Of a stretch of DNA of 64,000 nt, positions 8,689 through 15,867 are shown piece after piece. The notes under the pieces were generated by a model. The model did not search any database. It saw only the letters and a program-made list of their open reading frames with translations, and was not told the DNA's origin. Positions within the stretch are counted from its first letter, which is position 1. Every line of letters begins with the position of its first letter. Source of the DNA: a virus; IMG/VR virus record IMGVR_UViG_3300042893_000600, positions 1 through 64,000 of that record. The stretch is one strand, 5' to 3'. The position numbers and the translations under genes are program-made.

Positions 8689-9504
8689 ATGAATCCATTA
8701 CAAAAATACTTTAGACAACCCAAGTTGTTTATCAGTTTGCCCAGCAAAGGGCTGTACTACGAGGAAGGTACTCTACAAGGAGATGTTAGTAAAGTGCCAA
8801 TTTTTGCCATGACTGGCATGGATGAACTCATAATGAAAACACCTGACAGCTTGTTTAACGGTGAAGCCACAGTAAAATTAATAGAAAGTTGTTGTCCATA
8901 TATTACAGACGCACATAAAGTGCCCAGTATTGATCTAGATGTATTATTAGTTTCCATTAGAATGGCAACATACGGTAAAGAAATGAGTATTGGACATACC
9001 TGTACTAACTGTGGTACTGAAAACGACTTTGCCATTGATTTAACTAGTGTCATGGATCACTATGCTGATAAGAATTTTGACAATAGACTAGTAGTTGACG
9101 AAGAAATTACCATTAACTTTAAGCCGTTAAGCTACGAAGAAATGACAATAGTAAACTTGGAAAATTTTAAATTACAAAAAATGCTTGGTCAGATTGCTGA
9201 TATAGATATCGACCGTAGGCAACAAGTCATGGATGATATCTATGCTAAACTAGCTGAAATACAAGTACATGTATTTTTAACTGCCATTGAGTCAGTTCAA
9301 ATTCCCAATGTATTAGTAACTGAGAAAGATCATATTCGAGAGTGGTTGTCTAACACTAACCGAGAACATTATACTCTTATCAAGAGTAAACTTGAAAAGA
9401 ATAAAGAACTTTGGGAGATGCCAAAACAAAAAGTCATTTGCGGCAATTGTGGCACTGAAAACGCTATTGAAGTTGTAATGGACCAATCAAGTTTTTTCGT
9501 ATAA
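8689..9504 (+). CDS. 26: Baseplate hub subunit gp26
   Basis: 271-residue T4 gp26-type baseplate hub protein. The N-terminus (LFISLPSKGLYYEEG, about 13-27) and the FAMTGMDELIMKTPD stretch are typical of this family. Two CxxC pairs, Cys105/Cys108 and Cys251/Cys254, each followed by GTEN, suggest a zinc ribbon built from two knuckles. Its last codons run over a T TTT TTC slippery heptamer (9492-9498) followed by a stem, placing gp51 in the -1 frame with no intervening stop. A minor 347-residue gp26-gp51 fusion is therefore expected in addition to the 271-residue form (inference). A late promoter box lies upstream. Confidence 0.85.
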   Translation: MNPLQKYFRQPKLFISLPSKGLYYEEGTLQGDVSKVPIFAMTGMDELIMKTPDSLFNGEATVKLIESCCPYITDAHKVPSIDLDVLLVSIRMATYGKEMSIGHTCTNCGTENDFAIDLTSVMDHYADKNFDNRLVVDEEITINFKPLSYEEMTIVNLENFKLQKMLGQIADIDIDRRQQVMDDIYAKLAEIQVHVFLTAIESVQIPNVLVTEKDHIREWLSNTNREHYTLIKSKLEKNKELWEMPKQKVICGNCGTENAIEVVMDQSSFFV

Positions 9505-9553
9505 AACTGTTACCCTTGTCTAGATCTGACATCGAAGAGTTGGTTAACAGTTT
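9492..9553 (+). promoter_or_regulatory. Probable programmed -1 ribosomal frameshift site
   Basis: T TTT TTC at 9492-9498 is aligned with the gp26 frame (codons 9493 and 9496), so both tRNAs can re-pair after slipping back one base. Five bases later a stem begins: AAACTGTTA (9504-9512) pairs perfectly with TAACAGTTT (9545-9553), and CC 9513-9514 with GG 9542-9543 across a single bulged T, closing a 27-base loop. After slippage, reading resumes at 9498 (CGT) and stays open through gp51 to 9731. Heptamer, spacer, stem and target frame all agree. Confidence 0.78.
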
Positions 9554-9731
9554 AGAATTAGATACAAAACAAATAAAAGATGAAATCTTTCGCATAAGTT
9601 GGTACATGCGAGGCGGAGTAAGCAGTCAGGATCTAATGCACGTTTACGGCTACGAGGATAGGCAGATCATGAATGAGATTATAAAAGAAAATATTGAAAT
9701 TACCAAAAATAGCCGTATGGCTATTATTTAA
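9498..9731 (+). CDS. 51: gp51-like hub assembly protein, probably made as gp26-gp51 frameshift product
   Basis: The open frame after the slippery site encodes about 77 residues, with EIFRISWYMRGGVSSQDLMH recognisable as the core of T4-type gp51, the baseplate hub assembly catalyst. No ATG exists in the frame before this core. Possible starts are TTG at 9516 or CTG at 9507, neither with a Shine-Dalgarno sequence, so independent translation looks poor. The frame is exactly -1 relative to gp26. In lambda-like phages the tail chaperones G and GT arise by the same device next to the tape measure gene. I infer a gp26-gp51 fusion of 347 residues; a separate TTG-started 71-residue protein (9516-9731) is the alternative. 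The end overlaps the convergent gene by eight bases. Confidence 0.75.
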   Translation, partial: RIKLLPLSRSDIEELVNSLELDTKQIKDEIFRISWYMRGGVSSQDLMHVYGYEDRQIMNEIIKENIEITKNSRMAII

Positions 9732-11046
9732 TTTCGTCGTAACCATAGACGCCGTATTTTTTCTTAGGGTCGTCCTGTATTTTTAAAGTAGGATCAGGAA
9801 TGCCGGCAACACCAACCCTAGCTTTTATGTCATTAAGTTTGTCGTTGCCTACTAGACGATATCCATTTTCATCACTAATTTGTTGATTATTAATGTAAAG
9901 TTTCTTGCCAACCCATTGAATATTCATACCATTTGTAGCTTGTCTTGCGCCATCGGCAGCATCACCAGTTGGTGGTTTTACTGCGGTCTTACCAGGTAGT
10001 GGACCATCTAGTAGTCCAGCTTCCTGTAATCCTTTTTCTAGTAAATCAATAGCGGCTGCTGTCAATGCCCCTGTTGGTTCAGTAATTGCTCTTACCAAAG
10101 AACTATTTAAAAATTCTTTACCAGCACTGGTACGCATGAATATCAAGAAAGCTGGGGCCGCAGGCCCCATTTCAATTAATTTAGAAATACCTTTTGCCAC
10201 GTTAGTAGGCAAGCTAACAAACATACCTAAATATTTTGTTGTTGTAATGCTGGCGCCGCCCAGTGTAGCTGCACCTGTGGCAATACCTTTAAACATGCCT
10301 GACATTGCGCCAAAGAATTTGCTGGCCACTCCAGTATTTAAGGCAACACCAATGGCCAATTCTCCTAACAGTTTCTTTCTTAACTGTTGATACTTGTTAT
10401 AGGCTTCTTGCTCTGACATTTTTCCAAAAGGAGAATCTTTGCCAGCTTTATAATCTTGGTAGTCTTCCTCTAACACGGACAAATCCACGTAGTATTCTCT
10501 TACAAATTCTAAACCCACAACAGTTTTTATCACAGTCATGGCTACATCGGGTATAAATCCCATCCTTGCCTGGGCTGCTGCCTTCATGGAAGCATTGGCA
10601 CCACGCATTTTTAAGTAGGCTTTAATTTTTTCAAACCCTACTTTACTGTCAGGGTCAAATTTTCTCAAGTTTATTTTTTCTGTTTTAGCTACTGTTTTTT
10701 CTAATTGGGCAAGACGCTCAGTAACTTTCTTTTTTAACCACTTGCCGCCTTTACTTTGCCATGACTTAGGAATAAGTTTAAGTATTCCTGCTTTACCCAG
10801 CTTGGCAAAGCCAGGTGTAAACAATAGTACAGCATCTATGAATAGATCATTCCATTCGTCGTCAGTAATTGATTCAGGATCTTGGTTGTATTTGCCAATG
10901 AATTTGTATATTTCGTAGGCACTCCAAGCACTCATGCCTACAGAGATTGCGGTAATTATTGTACCTATTCCAATACCTGCTATTACAAGAGGTACGGCTT
11001 CATTCAATGATTCAGTTCTTTCAGAGACTATTTGATGGACTTTCAT
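9724..11046 (-). CDS. Probable internal head (ejected) protein, function unknown
   Basis: 440 residues, not matched to a named family. The start MKVHQIVSERTESLNE, with L-N-E|A at residues 14-17, resembles the T4 capsid-targeting sequence of internal proteins (short basic N-terminus cut by gp21 at L/I-x-E before A, G or S). Residues 17-50 are strongly hydrophobic (VPLVIAGIGIGTIITAISVG), and further glycine/alanine-rich hydrophobic stretches occur at about 240-310, as in proteins that enter membranes during DNA ejection. Between them are basic helices. It has no Shine-Dalgarno site; an AATAAATA box ends six bases before the ATG. The internal-head role is inference; a tail or membrane protein is possible. 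Confidence 0.45.
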   Translation of the reverse strand: MKVHQIVSERTESLNEAVPLVIAGIGIGTIITAISVGMSAWSAYEIYKFIGKYNQDPESITDDEWNDLFIDAVLLFTPGFAKLGKAGILKLIPKSWQSKGGKWLKKKVTERLAQLEKTVAKTEKINLRKFDPDSKVGFEKIKAYLKMRGANASMKAAAQARMGFIPDVAMTVIKTVVGLEFVREYYVDLSVLEEDYQDYKAGKDSPFGKMSEQEAYNKYQQLRKKLLGELAIGVALNTGVASKFFGAMSGMFKGIATGAATLGGASITTTKYLGMFVSLPTNVAKGISKLIEMGPAAPAFLIFMRTSAGKEFLNSSLVRAITEPTGALTAAAIDLLEKGLQEAGLLDGPLPGKTAVKPPTGDAADGARQATNGMNIQWVGKKLYINNQQISDENGYRLVGNDKLNDIKARVGVAGIPDPTLKIQDDPKKKYGVYGYDEIK

Positions 11047-11052
11047 AATATA

Positions 11053-11060
11053 TATTTATT
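11053..11060 (-). promoter_or_regulatory. Late promoter box AATAAATA, abutting start codon
   Basis: Minus-strand AATAAATA ending six bases before the ATG at 11046, predicting a start of transcription at about the ATG and so a leaderless late mRNA. Confidence 0.5.
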
Positions 11061-11493
11061 TAAAGTTGAACTACGTTCAACTGTTCTTCGCTCACGCTCG
11101 AACTATTTTCTTTATTATTAATGCGAAGCATTTAAGTATTATCTAGATTGTTCAGTCACACTTTGCCCTTGCGGGCAAAGAAAATTGAACATTATCTGAG
11201 TTGCACAATCCACTTAGCGTTACAGCAGTTACAGAGGCGGTCATCCGGTACCTCGAGCTGTGTCTTTATTATGACGGCGGTCCACTAACATACGCTAACA
11301 TGCTAGCAAACGTGGGTATTTCTCCCTCTTTTTGCCTTTGAAATCCTTGAAACAATCAAACCGCGGCAGCTTTGCGATCCTGGTCCTGTAAAGGATACTG
11401 ATTGAGTGCTCTTAACGGCAAGAGTCTACGGATCCCTGCGACACTGGGTCCAGGTTTCTTCTGTTCGCCACCCGAGATTAGCCGGTGGAAGCC
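11061..11493 (-). ncRNA. Hairpin-rich, gene-poor region; candidate structured RNA
   Basis: The only stretch above 300 bases without a convincing gene. It is visibly richer in G and C than its neighbours and holds several inverted repeats: AGTTGAAC/GTTCAACT (11064-11082), AATGC/GCATT (11120-11132), an 8-bp stem CTTTGCCC/GGGCAAAG with a TTGC loop (11161-11180) framed by TGTTCA (11149-11154) and TGAACA (11186-11191), CTCTT/AAGAG (11409-11424) and CCACC/GGTGG (11468-11488). It follows the GIY-YIG gene on the minus strand, so it may be a 3' RNA of that unit, an independent RNA, or an intron-like relic. No tRNA, tmRNA or RNase P signature was seen. Strand and ends are uncertain. Confidence 0.4.
11152..11244 (-). 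CDS. Possible 30-residue peptide inside the structured region
   Basis: ATG at 11244 preceded by a GAGG site seven bases away, opening 30 codons that end in TGA at 11154-11152. The predicted peptide begins MTASVTAVTLSGLCNSDN and its C-terminus is encoded by the CTTTGCCC/GGGCAAAG hairpin. I recognise no family. It could be a real leader-type peptide or a chance frame in a structured RNA; the good ribosome site is the only positive evidence. Confidence 0.2.
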   Translation of the reverse strand: MTASVTAVTLSGLCNSDNVQFSLPARAKCD

Positions 11494-11931
11494 TTAACCG
11501 TTTAGTTGTTTGCCTTTGATGTGTGAGCCGTGTACACGAACAGCGATTTGTCCGTTGTAGTAGTCATCTGATTCTAATACCCGCCTGGAGAATTGTTCTC
11601 TTGCCTCGATATAACTACATTCAGCCTTTGATGTGCAGTAATAAATTATTTCTCTATGGAAATTTTCTCTGCCTTGTTGTTCTACGTCTTTGTTTAGTTG
11701 GTCGTTTGAGCCATAGTATTCACGCCAGTCAGAATCAATTTTGGATTTAATCCGCTTTTTCTTCTTGGTGCCGTTCTTGAGTTTTACTGTTTTATAAGTT
11801 GTTTTAGAAAATTTTGATAATTTCTTGCCTATATATTTTCGACCAGTGATGTTATTAGTGATACAATAGACAAATCCAATACATACTTCAGGTAAGGTTT
11901 CGACTATTGTGTTTTGATAATACCATGACAT
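11494..11931 (-). CDS. GIY-YIG-type nuclease-like protein
   Basis: 145 residues from the second, ATG start (a TTG codon precedes it). Near residue 18 the segment GFVYCITNNITGRKYIGKK has the GIY-YIG layout, with FVY in place of GIY, then YIG. Downstream, DSDWREYYGSN, ENFHREIIYYC and the final VRVHGSHIKGK are motifs I know from a small endonuclease-like protein widespread in T4-like phages and often called a homing endonuclease. Activity is unproven, and no interrupted gene is evident here. It follows the 80-residue gene after gp46 and precedes the structured region 11061-11493. Association of a GIY-YIG gene with a folded RNA recalls group I introns, but exons are not apparent. Confidence 0.65.
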   Translation of the reverse strand: MSWYYQNTIVETLPEVCIGFVYCITNNITGRKYIGKKLSKFSKTTYKTVKLKNGTKKKKRIKSKIDSDWREYYGSNDQLNKDVEQQGRENFHREIIYYCTSKAECSYIEAREQFSRRVLESDDYYNGQIAVRVHGSHIKGKQLNG

Positions 11932-11938
11932 CAACTAG

Positions 11939-12181
11939 TTAGTTCTTATTGGCCTCTTGATCTTTTAAAAGTGATTCTTTGTACTTGGGACTTTTAACTT
12001 TTGGTTTAGTTGCCCTAATTGCCTGTATTTCTTCGCGCCTAGTGATTGTTAAGTCTCTTATTTCAGCCAAGAGCCGTCGTAGCTCGATACCAGCCACATG
12101 AGTTTGTCTAGCTTGCCATCTCTGGTGTAGCTTGTAGTACTCATGTACTTTTCTCATTAGACTGGTATGTGCGTCTTCCAT
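11939..12181 (-). CDS. Small conserved phage protein after gp46
   Basis: 80 residues from the ATG at 12181, which shares one base with the gp46 stop (TGATG), so translation is coupled. The protein is basic and helical: YYKLHQRWQARQTHVAGIELRRLLAEI in register, then TRREEIQAIR and a lysine-rich tail. I recall similar small proteins following gp46 in marine T4-like phages, but no function is known to me. Position suggests a role near DNA recombination or replication; this is inference from context only. Confidence 0.6.
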   Translation of the reverse strand: MEDAHTSLMRKVHEYYKLHQRWQARQTHVAGIELRRLLAEIRDLTITRREEIQAIRATKPKVKSPKYKESLLKDQEANKN

Positions 12182-13962
12182 CAATTTTCAATTTCTAAGT
12201 CATTAGCATAGCTAGTGAATCCATTTTCTTTAATCACTTTGAGTACATTGTTCACTCGTCCGATTAATTCGTCCTTGTGACTGATCAAATAAATGTTTTT
12301 CTTACGTTCCCTAGCCATCTTCTTTAAGACACTTAAGGCATTTTCTACGCCTGCGGCATCTAGTCCGTTGTCAATAAGTTCATCAATGAATAACAAGTTG
12401 ATACTTTGATACAAACTTTCCCACACATCTCTAAAACTCCAGCTTAATCCTAAAATTAACCTATTGCGTTCTCCACGTGACAAATTGTCAAAGTCTAGAT
12501 CCTGCCCAAGTTGTGTAATTTCCACAGTTAAATCATTTTGAAATACCACTGTGTGGGGTAATCCCATTTTATCCAAATAGTAGGTAAGCCTATTATTAAG
12601 GTAGGCAAGATTTTGATCTATGATCTTTTTACGGATAAAACTATCTTTGCTGGTCAGCAACTTGAGCAAAAACTCTTGATGGCCCTTAAGTACATTGAGA
12701 TTGTTTATGCTATCCCATGTGATTTCTTGAAGCGCAGTATTACGCAAATCATCTATTTGTTCTTGATAAGGATCTGTTTCTTGCTGTCTAGCACCCAACG
12801 CAGTTTCTAAACTGGTTAAATTGTTTTGATGTTTAAGAGCTTCTTCTAGTGTATCGTAATAAGTTGTTGGCCTACCGTTGATATCGCCGATACCTTCAAG
12901 CTCAGTCACAATAATAGCATAGCTATCACTGAGGCTTTGAAGATATGTGTAAGCATCTGCTAGATTCTTTTCAGCAAGCACGGACATTTCTTCATGCTTG
13001 TGGGTGTGTAGCTCTTGCTCACAAGCTGGACAAGTGTTATTTTTTAGTTGCTCTATTTCTTTTGTGTATTTGGTTACACTTTTATCAGCTTGAATTAACG
13101 CAGTTTCAATTGTGGCCTTTTCTTTGTTAAGGCTTTTTATTTTAGCTGCTTGCTCATTGTATGTTTTTAACTTAGCGTGAGCTGTGAGTTCTCGTTCGAT
13201 GTCTACTGCTTGTAGTTCTTCTATGGACTTGGTAATTCTATCGCAATCTGTTCGTTGCTGAGCATACCAAGCACTCAGTCTTGTCTCCAAACCAGTAATA
13301 CTCAATTGAATTTTTTCATTAGACTTCTTTACAGCTTCGATATCTGCGTTCTCTTGATAAATTTGATCTTTAGTTACTCTCACTTGCTCTTTAAGAGCCT
13401 CTGCCTTTTCACTTAGTAAGGTAATGCCTAACAGTTGTTCAATGATAGCACGTTGTTCGTTGGCTTTCATGCTTAAGAACGGTTCGGTATAGGTATTCAA
13501 AGCCAAGATATGCTTAAACATATCGTGACTCATACCCATTAAGTCATCAAGGTCCTTTTGCGTTTCCCGCATGTCACCTTGACTGTCATCAGCAGAGTCA
13601 ACAGAGTGTTCTTGATCGTTCACATAGAACTTCATGATAGCAGGTTTGCGACCCCGTTCAATCTTGTACTTGTTACCGTCTTTTTCAAAACTCAGTGTAA
13701 CCAACATGTTTTTGCCATTGATCTTGTTGATCAAGTTATCTTTCTTGATATTGGTCAATGCTGTGCCGTATAACGCATAGGTTAAGGCATTGATAATGGT
13801 AGTCTTACCGGTACCGTTACGGCTTCCACTGTCATCTCCACCTTGATCTAGGTTTTCACCTAGTACAAGGGTAAGTTGTTCTTTACAGAAGTCTACCGCT
13901 TGGGTTTGATTACCCACACTCATGAAATTTTTAACAGTTAGTTCTTTAATTTTAATTGTCAT
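12181..13962 (-). CDS. 46: Recombination endonuclease subunit gp46 (Rad50-like ATPase)
   Basis: 593-residue SMC/Rad50-family ATPase that with gp47 resects double-strand ends for recombination-dependent replication and host DNA breakdown. Walker A is GSRNGTGKT (46-54), with a longer loop before it than usual; the ABC signature is LSRGER at about 494-499; Walker B is LLFIDE at 523-528, followed by a D-loop-like GLD. The middle is two coiled-coil arms joined by a zinc hook, CPAC at 311-314. All expected motifs are present, and length fits T4 gp46 (560). It overlaps gp47 by four bases. Confidence 0.96.
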   Translation of the reverse strand: MTIKIKELTVKNFMSVGNQTQAVDFCKEQLTLVLGENLDQGGDDSGSRNGTGKTTIINALTYALYGTALTNIKKDNLINKINGKNMLVTLSFEKDGNKYKIERGRKPAIMKFYVNDQEHSVDSADDSQGDMRETQKDLDDLMGMSHDMFKHILALNTYTEPFLSMKANEQRAIIEQLLGITLLSEKAEALKEQVRVTKDQIYQENADIEAVKKSNEKIQLSITGLETRLSAWYAQQRTDCDRITKSIEELQAVDIERELTAHAKLKTYNEQAAKIKSLNKEKATIETALIQADKSVTKYTKEIEQLKNNTCPACEQELHTHKHEEMSVLAEKNLADAYTYLQSLSDSYAIIVTELEGIGDINGRPTTYYDTLEEALKHQNNLTSLETALGARQQETDPYQEQIDDLRNTALQEITWDSINNLNVLKGHQEFLLKLLTSKDSFIRKKIIDQNLAYLNNRLTYYLDKMGLPHTVVFQNDLTVEITQLGQDLDFDNLSRGERNRLILGLSWSFRDVWESLYQSINLLFIDELIDNGLDAAGVENALSVLKKMARERKKNIYLISHKDELIGRVNNVLKVIKENGFTSYANDLEIEN

Positions 13963-14981
13963 AGGCTATTATAGATACTCAATAATACTTTACTATCGAA
14001 AGTGTCACTTTCGATATTGACCAACTGATTGCTCACAATTTGATCCACACTTTCAAATGCTTGTATATTGATATCAGTATTGATTTCAACTTCTTTCTTT
14101 TCAGATATCAGTGTTAGTTCTCTAATATCATAATCACTAATAAATTTTTCCTTGATAAAGCTAGCTTCTTCGTAGCTGATGTCAATGTCGAGACTTACTC
14201 GCAGATGCATCTTGCTGGTAATCAGCGTATCTGCTTCGTCAATCAACTGACTTAATTTAATAGTTCTAAATTTAGGACACTCTGTCCAGTTAATATACTG
14301 GGGCACACCATCCCACTCTAAAATCATCATGCCGCGTTCGTCGTCCCACGTATCAGCATAGTTGTGCGGAAACGCATTACCAATGTAATGCATATTTTGA
14401 CGTTGTTGTCGTTTATGAAAGTGTCCGCTAAACCCAAGTTCGTAGTTTTTAAAACTATCCAACTGAATTTCACCATGATCCGGCATCTGAACCATGGCAT
14501 TCATGAAGAAACTGGGCAATTCAAAGTGACCAAAGATATATTTGCCACCTTTCTTGCCTATGGTTTTCCATTCGTCTCCGACAAGCCACGGACATAAGGT
14601 GACGTCGCCAATAGTAGTAGGTTCGTGTACCACAGTAATTCCAGGAATATACTTTCCGAATTCGACGCTGTGAATATCCCGCTTGTCTTTGTAATAAAGA
14701 TCATGATTACCAGGAAAGAAATAAAACTTATCAAAAGCCTGTCCCAGTTTCTCAAGGGCTCTAAGGCTGTAGTCCATAGTTGTAATATTAAGACTATTGC
14801 GGTTGTGATGCCAATCGCCCATAAAAATACCTGTATCACATCCGTTCTCCTTGGCCTTTGCAATATACCAATCAACAAAATCTTCACAGTCTTGATTGTG
14901 TGTTTGACTGTTTGATTTTAATCCAAAATGTATGTCTGTAAAGCAAGCAACTTTTTTAAATAAATTACTCACCTGATTCAC
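13959..14981 (-). CDS. 47: Recombination endonuclease subunit gp47 (Mre11-like)
   Basis: 340-residue metallophosphoesterase, the nuclease partner of gp46. The phosphodiesterase motifs appear in order: D16-x-H18 in FTDIHFG, GDWHHN (D56, H58), GNHD (91-94), GHFELP near 151 and GHFHKRQ near 196. T4 gp47 is 339 residues, essentially the same length. Its start overlaps the end of gp55 by 17 bases and its end overlaps gp46 by four, so the three genes form one coupled unit from the sigma-70 promoter at 15812-15840. Confidence 0.96.
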   Translation of the reverse strand: MNQVSNLFKKVACFTDIHFGLKSNSQTHNQDCEDFVDWYIAKAKENGCDTGIFMGDWHHNRNSLNITTMDYSLRALEKLGQAFDKFYFFPGNHDLYYKDKRDIHSVEFGKYIPGITVVHEPTTIGDVTLCPWLVGDEWKTIGKKGGKYIFGHFELPSFFMNAMVQMPDHGEIQLDSFKNYELGFSGHFHKRQQRQNMHYIGNAFPHNYADTWDDERGMMILEWDGVPQYINWTECPKFRTIKLSQLIDEADTLITSKMHLRVSLDIDISYEEASFIKEKFISDYDIRELTLISEKKEVEINTDINIQAFESVDQIVSNQLVNIESDTFDSKVLLSIYNSL

Positions 14982-15789
14982 CTTCGAAACGTTTTATAGC
15001 ATTTGCATGTTCACCAGCGCCAGTTCTGCTGTAGCTAGGATTCATGCCATTCATCTCCAATAGGTCGTCACGAATATTTTGATTACGTTTTTCTAAATTA
15101 ATAATGCGAACAAAACTGTTAGTCACCGCTGCCGTAAAGTAGGCAAATGGGTTATCACTTTTGCTTTCATCAAATTGTAAACCAATTTGTGTTAGTTGTA
15201 AAATAGCCTGTCCTTTCATTTCGTCGTTGTAAGTATAACCTCGTACATTGCCTCTTGTGGCATATCGTTCACATAATTTAATGTACATACGGGCAAGTGT
15301 ATTTGTAATCTGCCCGTGATCTTTGTTAAATTTACCAGTTTCTAAATCACCCTTCCAGTGACTTTTTCCAACACATACTAAAATATCTTTATCGTCGAAC
15401 TTCCAGTGTTGAAATGGAGGAAAATTAACTTTATCTCTATGATCCGCTATGGTCTTTGGATTTTTTTTACGGGTACCGTTTAACGGAATGTGCTCAAACG
15501 ACATAATTCTAAACACAATGTCTGTTTTAGCAATCTTTTTATAGTCCACTTCGCAGTCTGCTTGTTTGACTTTTTCCCCGGCAGCTTTACGTCGAGCATA
15601 CGCCTCTTGACTCATTCGTTTGGCCTGTGCCCGTTTAGCTTCAGCAACAGTTCGAATGTTAATTTTATCAACAGTGGGCAATATCAAATCATAACGATGA
15701 TATTCTGGTTGGGTAAATGAGCAGAATGTATTTTTGCTTTTGTGTATTTCTTCTAATAAATCTTTGTTGTTTAAGTAATTAACTTTCAT
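14965..15789 (-). CDS. 55: Late-transcription sigma factor gp55
   Basis: Sigma-like factor that directs RNA polymerase to T4 late promoters (TATAAATA). The 274 residues are longer than T4 gp55 (185): the extra part is a charged N-terminus and an insertion in the first 130 residues. The C-terminal half holds the conserved region-2-like helix, NPFAYFTAAVTNSFVRIINL (about 213-232), preceded by YTYNDEMKGQAILQLTQIGL. gp55 is first in a unit with gp47 and gp46. A perfect host-type promoter sits 23 bases upstream, so it can be made early by host polymerase, and the NATAAATA-type boxes elsewhere in the window are its presumed targets. Confidence 0.93.
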   Translation of the reverse strand: MKVNYLNNKDLLEEIHKSKNTFCSFTQPEYHRYDLILPTVDKINIRTVAEAKRAQAKRMSQEAYARRKAAGEKVKQADCEVDYKKIAKTDIVFRIMSFEHIPLNGTRKKNPKTIADHRDKVNFPPFQHWKFDDKDILVCVGKSHWKGDLETGKFNKDHGQITNTLARMYIKLCERYATRGNVRGYTYNDEMKGQAILQLTQIGLQFDESKSDNPFAYFTAAVTNSFVRIINLEKRNQNIRDDLLEMNGMNPSYSRTGAGEHANAIKRFEGESGE

Positions 15790-15811
15790 GCGAGTCCTAG
15801 GTTCTAGTACT

Positions 15812-15840
15812 ATTATAAACTACCCAGATTATTTTGTCAA
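15812..15840 (-). promoter_or_regulatory. 55: Perfect consensus sigma-70 promoter for gp55-gp47-gp46
   Basis: On the minus strand TTGACA (15840-15835), a 17-base spacer and TATAAT (15817-15812): both hexamers and spacing are ideal. The predicted start near 15805 leaves a short leader before the gp55 ATG at 15789. This makes the late sigma factor and recombination genes early or middle genes read by host polymerase. Confidence 0.9.
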
Positions 15841-15847
15841 CTAAATA
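15840..15847 (+). promoter_or_regulatory. Probable late promoter box ACTAAATA
   Basis: Plus-strand ACTAAATA 20 bases before the ATG at 15868, with AAAGGAG as ribosome site between. One base off NATAAATA. It touches the -35 of the opposing sigma-70 promoter at position 15840, so early and late promoters diverge from one 78-bp gap. Confidence 0.5.
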
Positions 15848-15867
15848 GAAGACAAAAGGAGAAATCA

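Noticed and set aside
9516-9731. gp51 as an independently started gene from TTG
   Set aside because: Not excluded, but there is no Shine-Dalgarno site, and the frameshift signal explains the frame better; kept as the alternative.
11161-11180. CTTTGCCC/GGGCAAAG hairpin as an intrinsic terminator
   Set aside because: No T-run follows on either strand.
11061-11493. Group I intron encoding the GIY-YIG gene
   Set aside because: No interrupted host gene or clear P/Q/R/S core elements seen; left as one option to be tested by covariance search.
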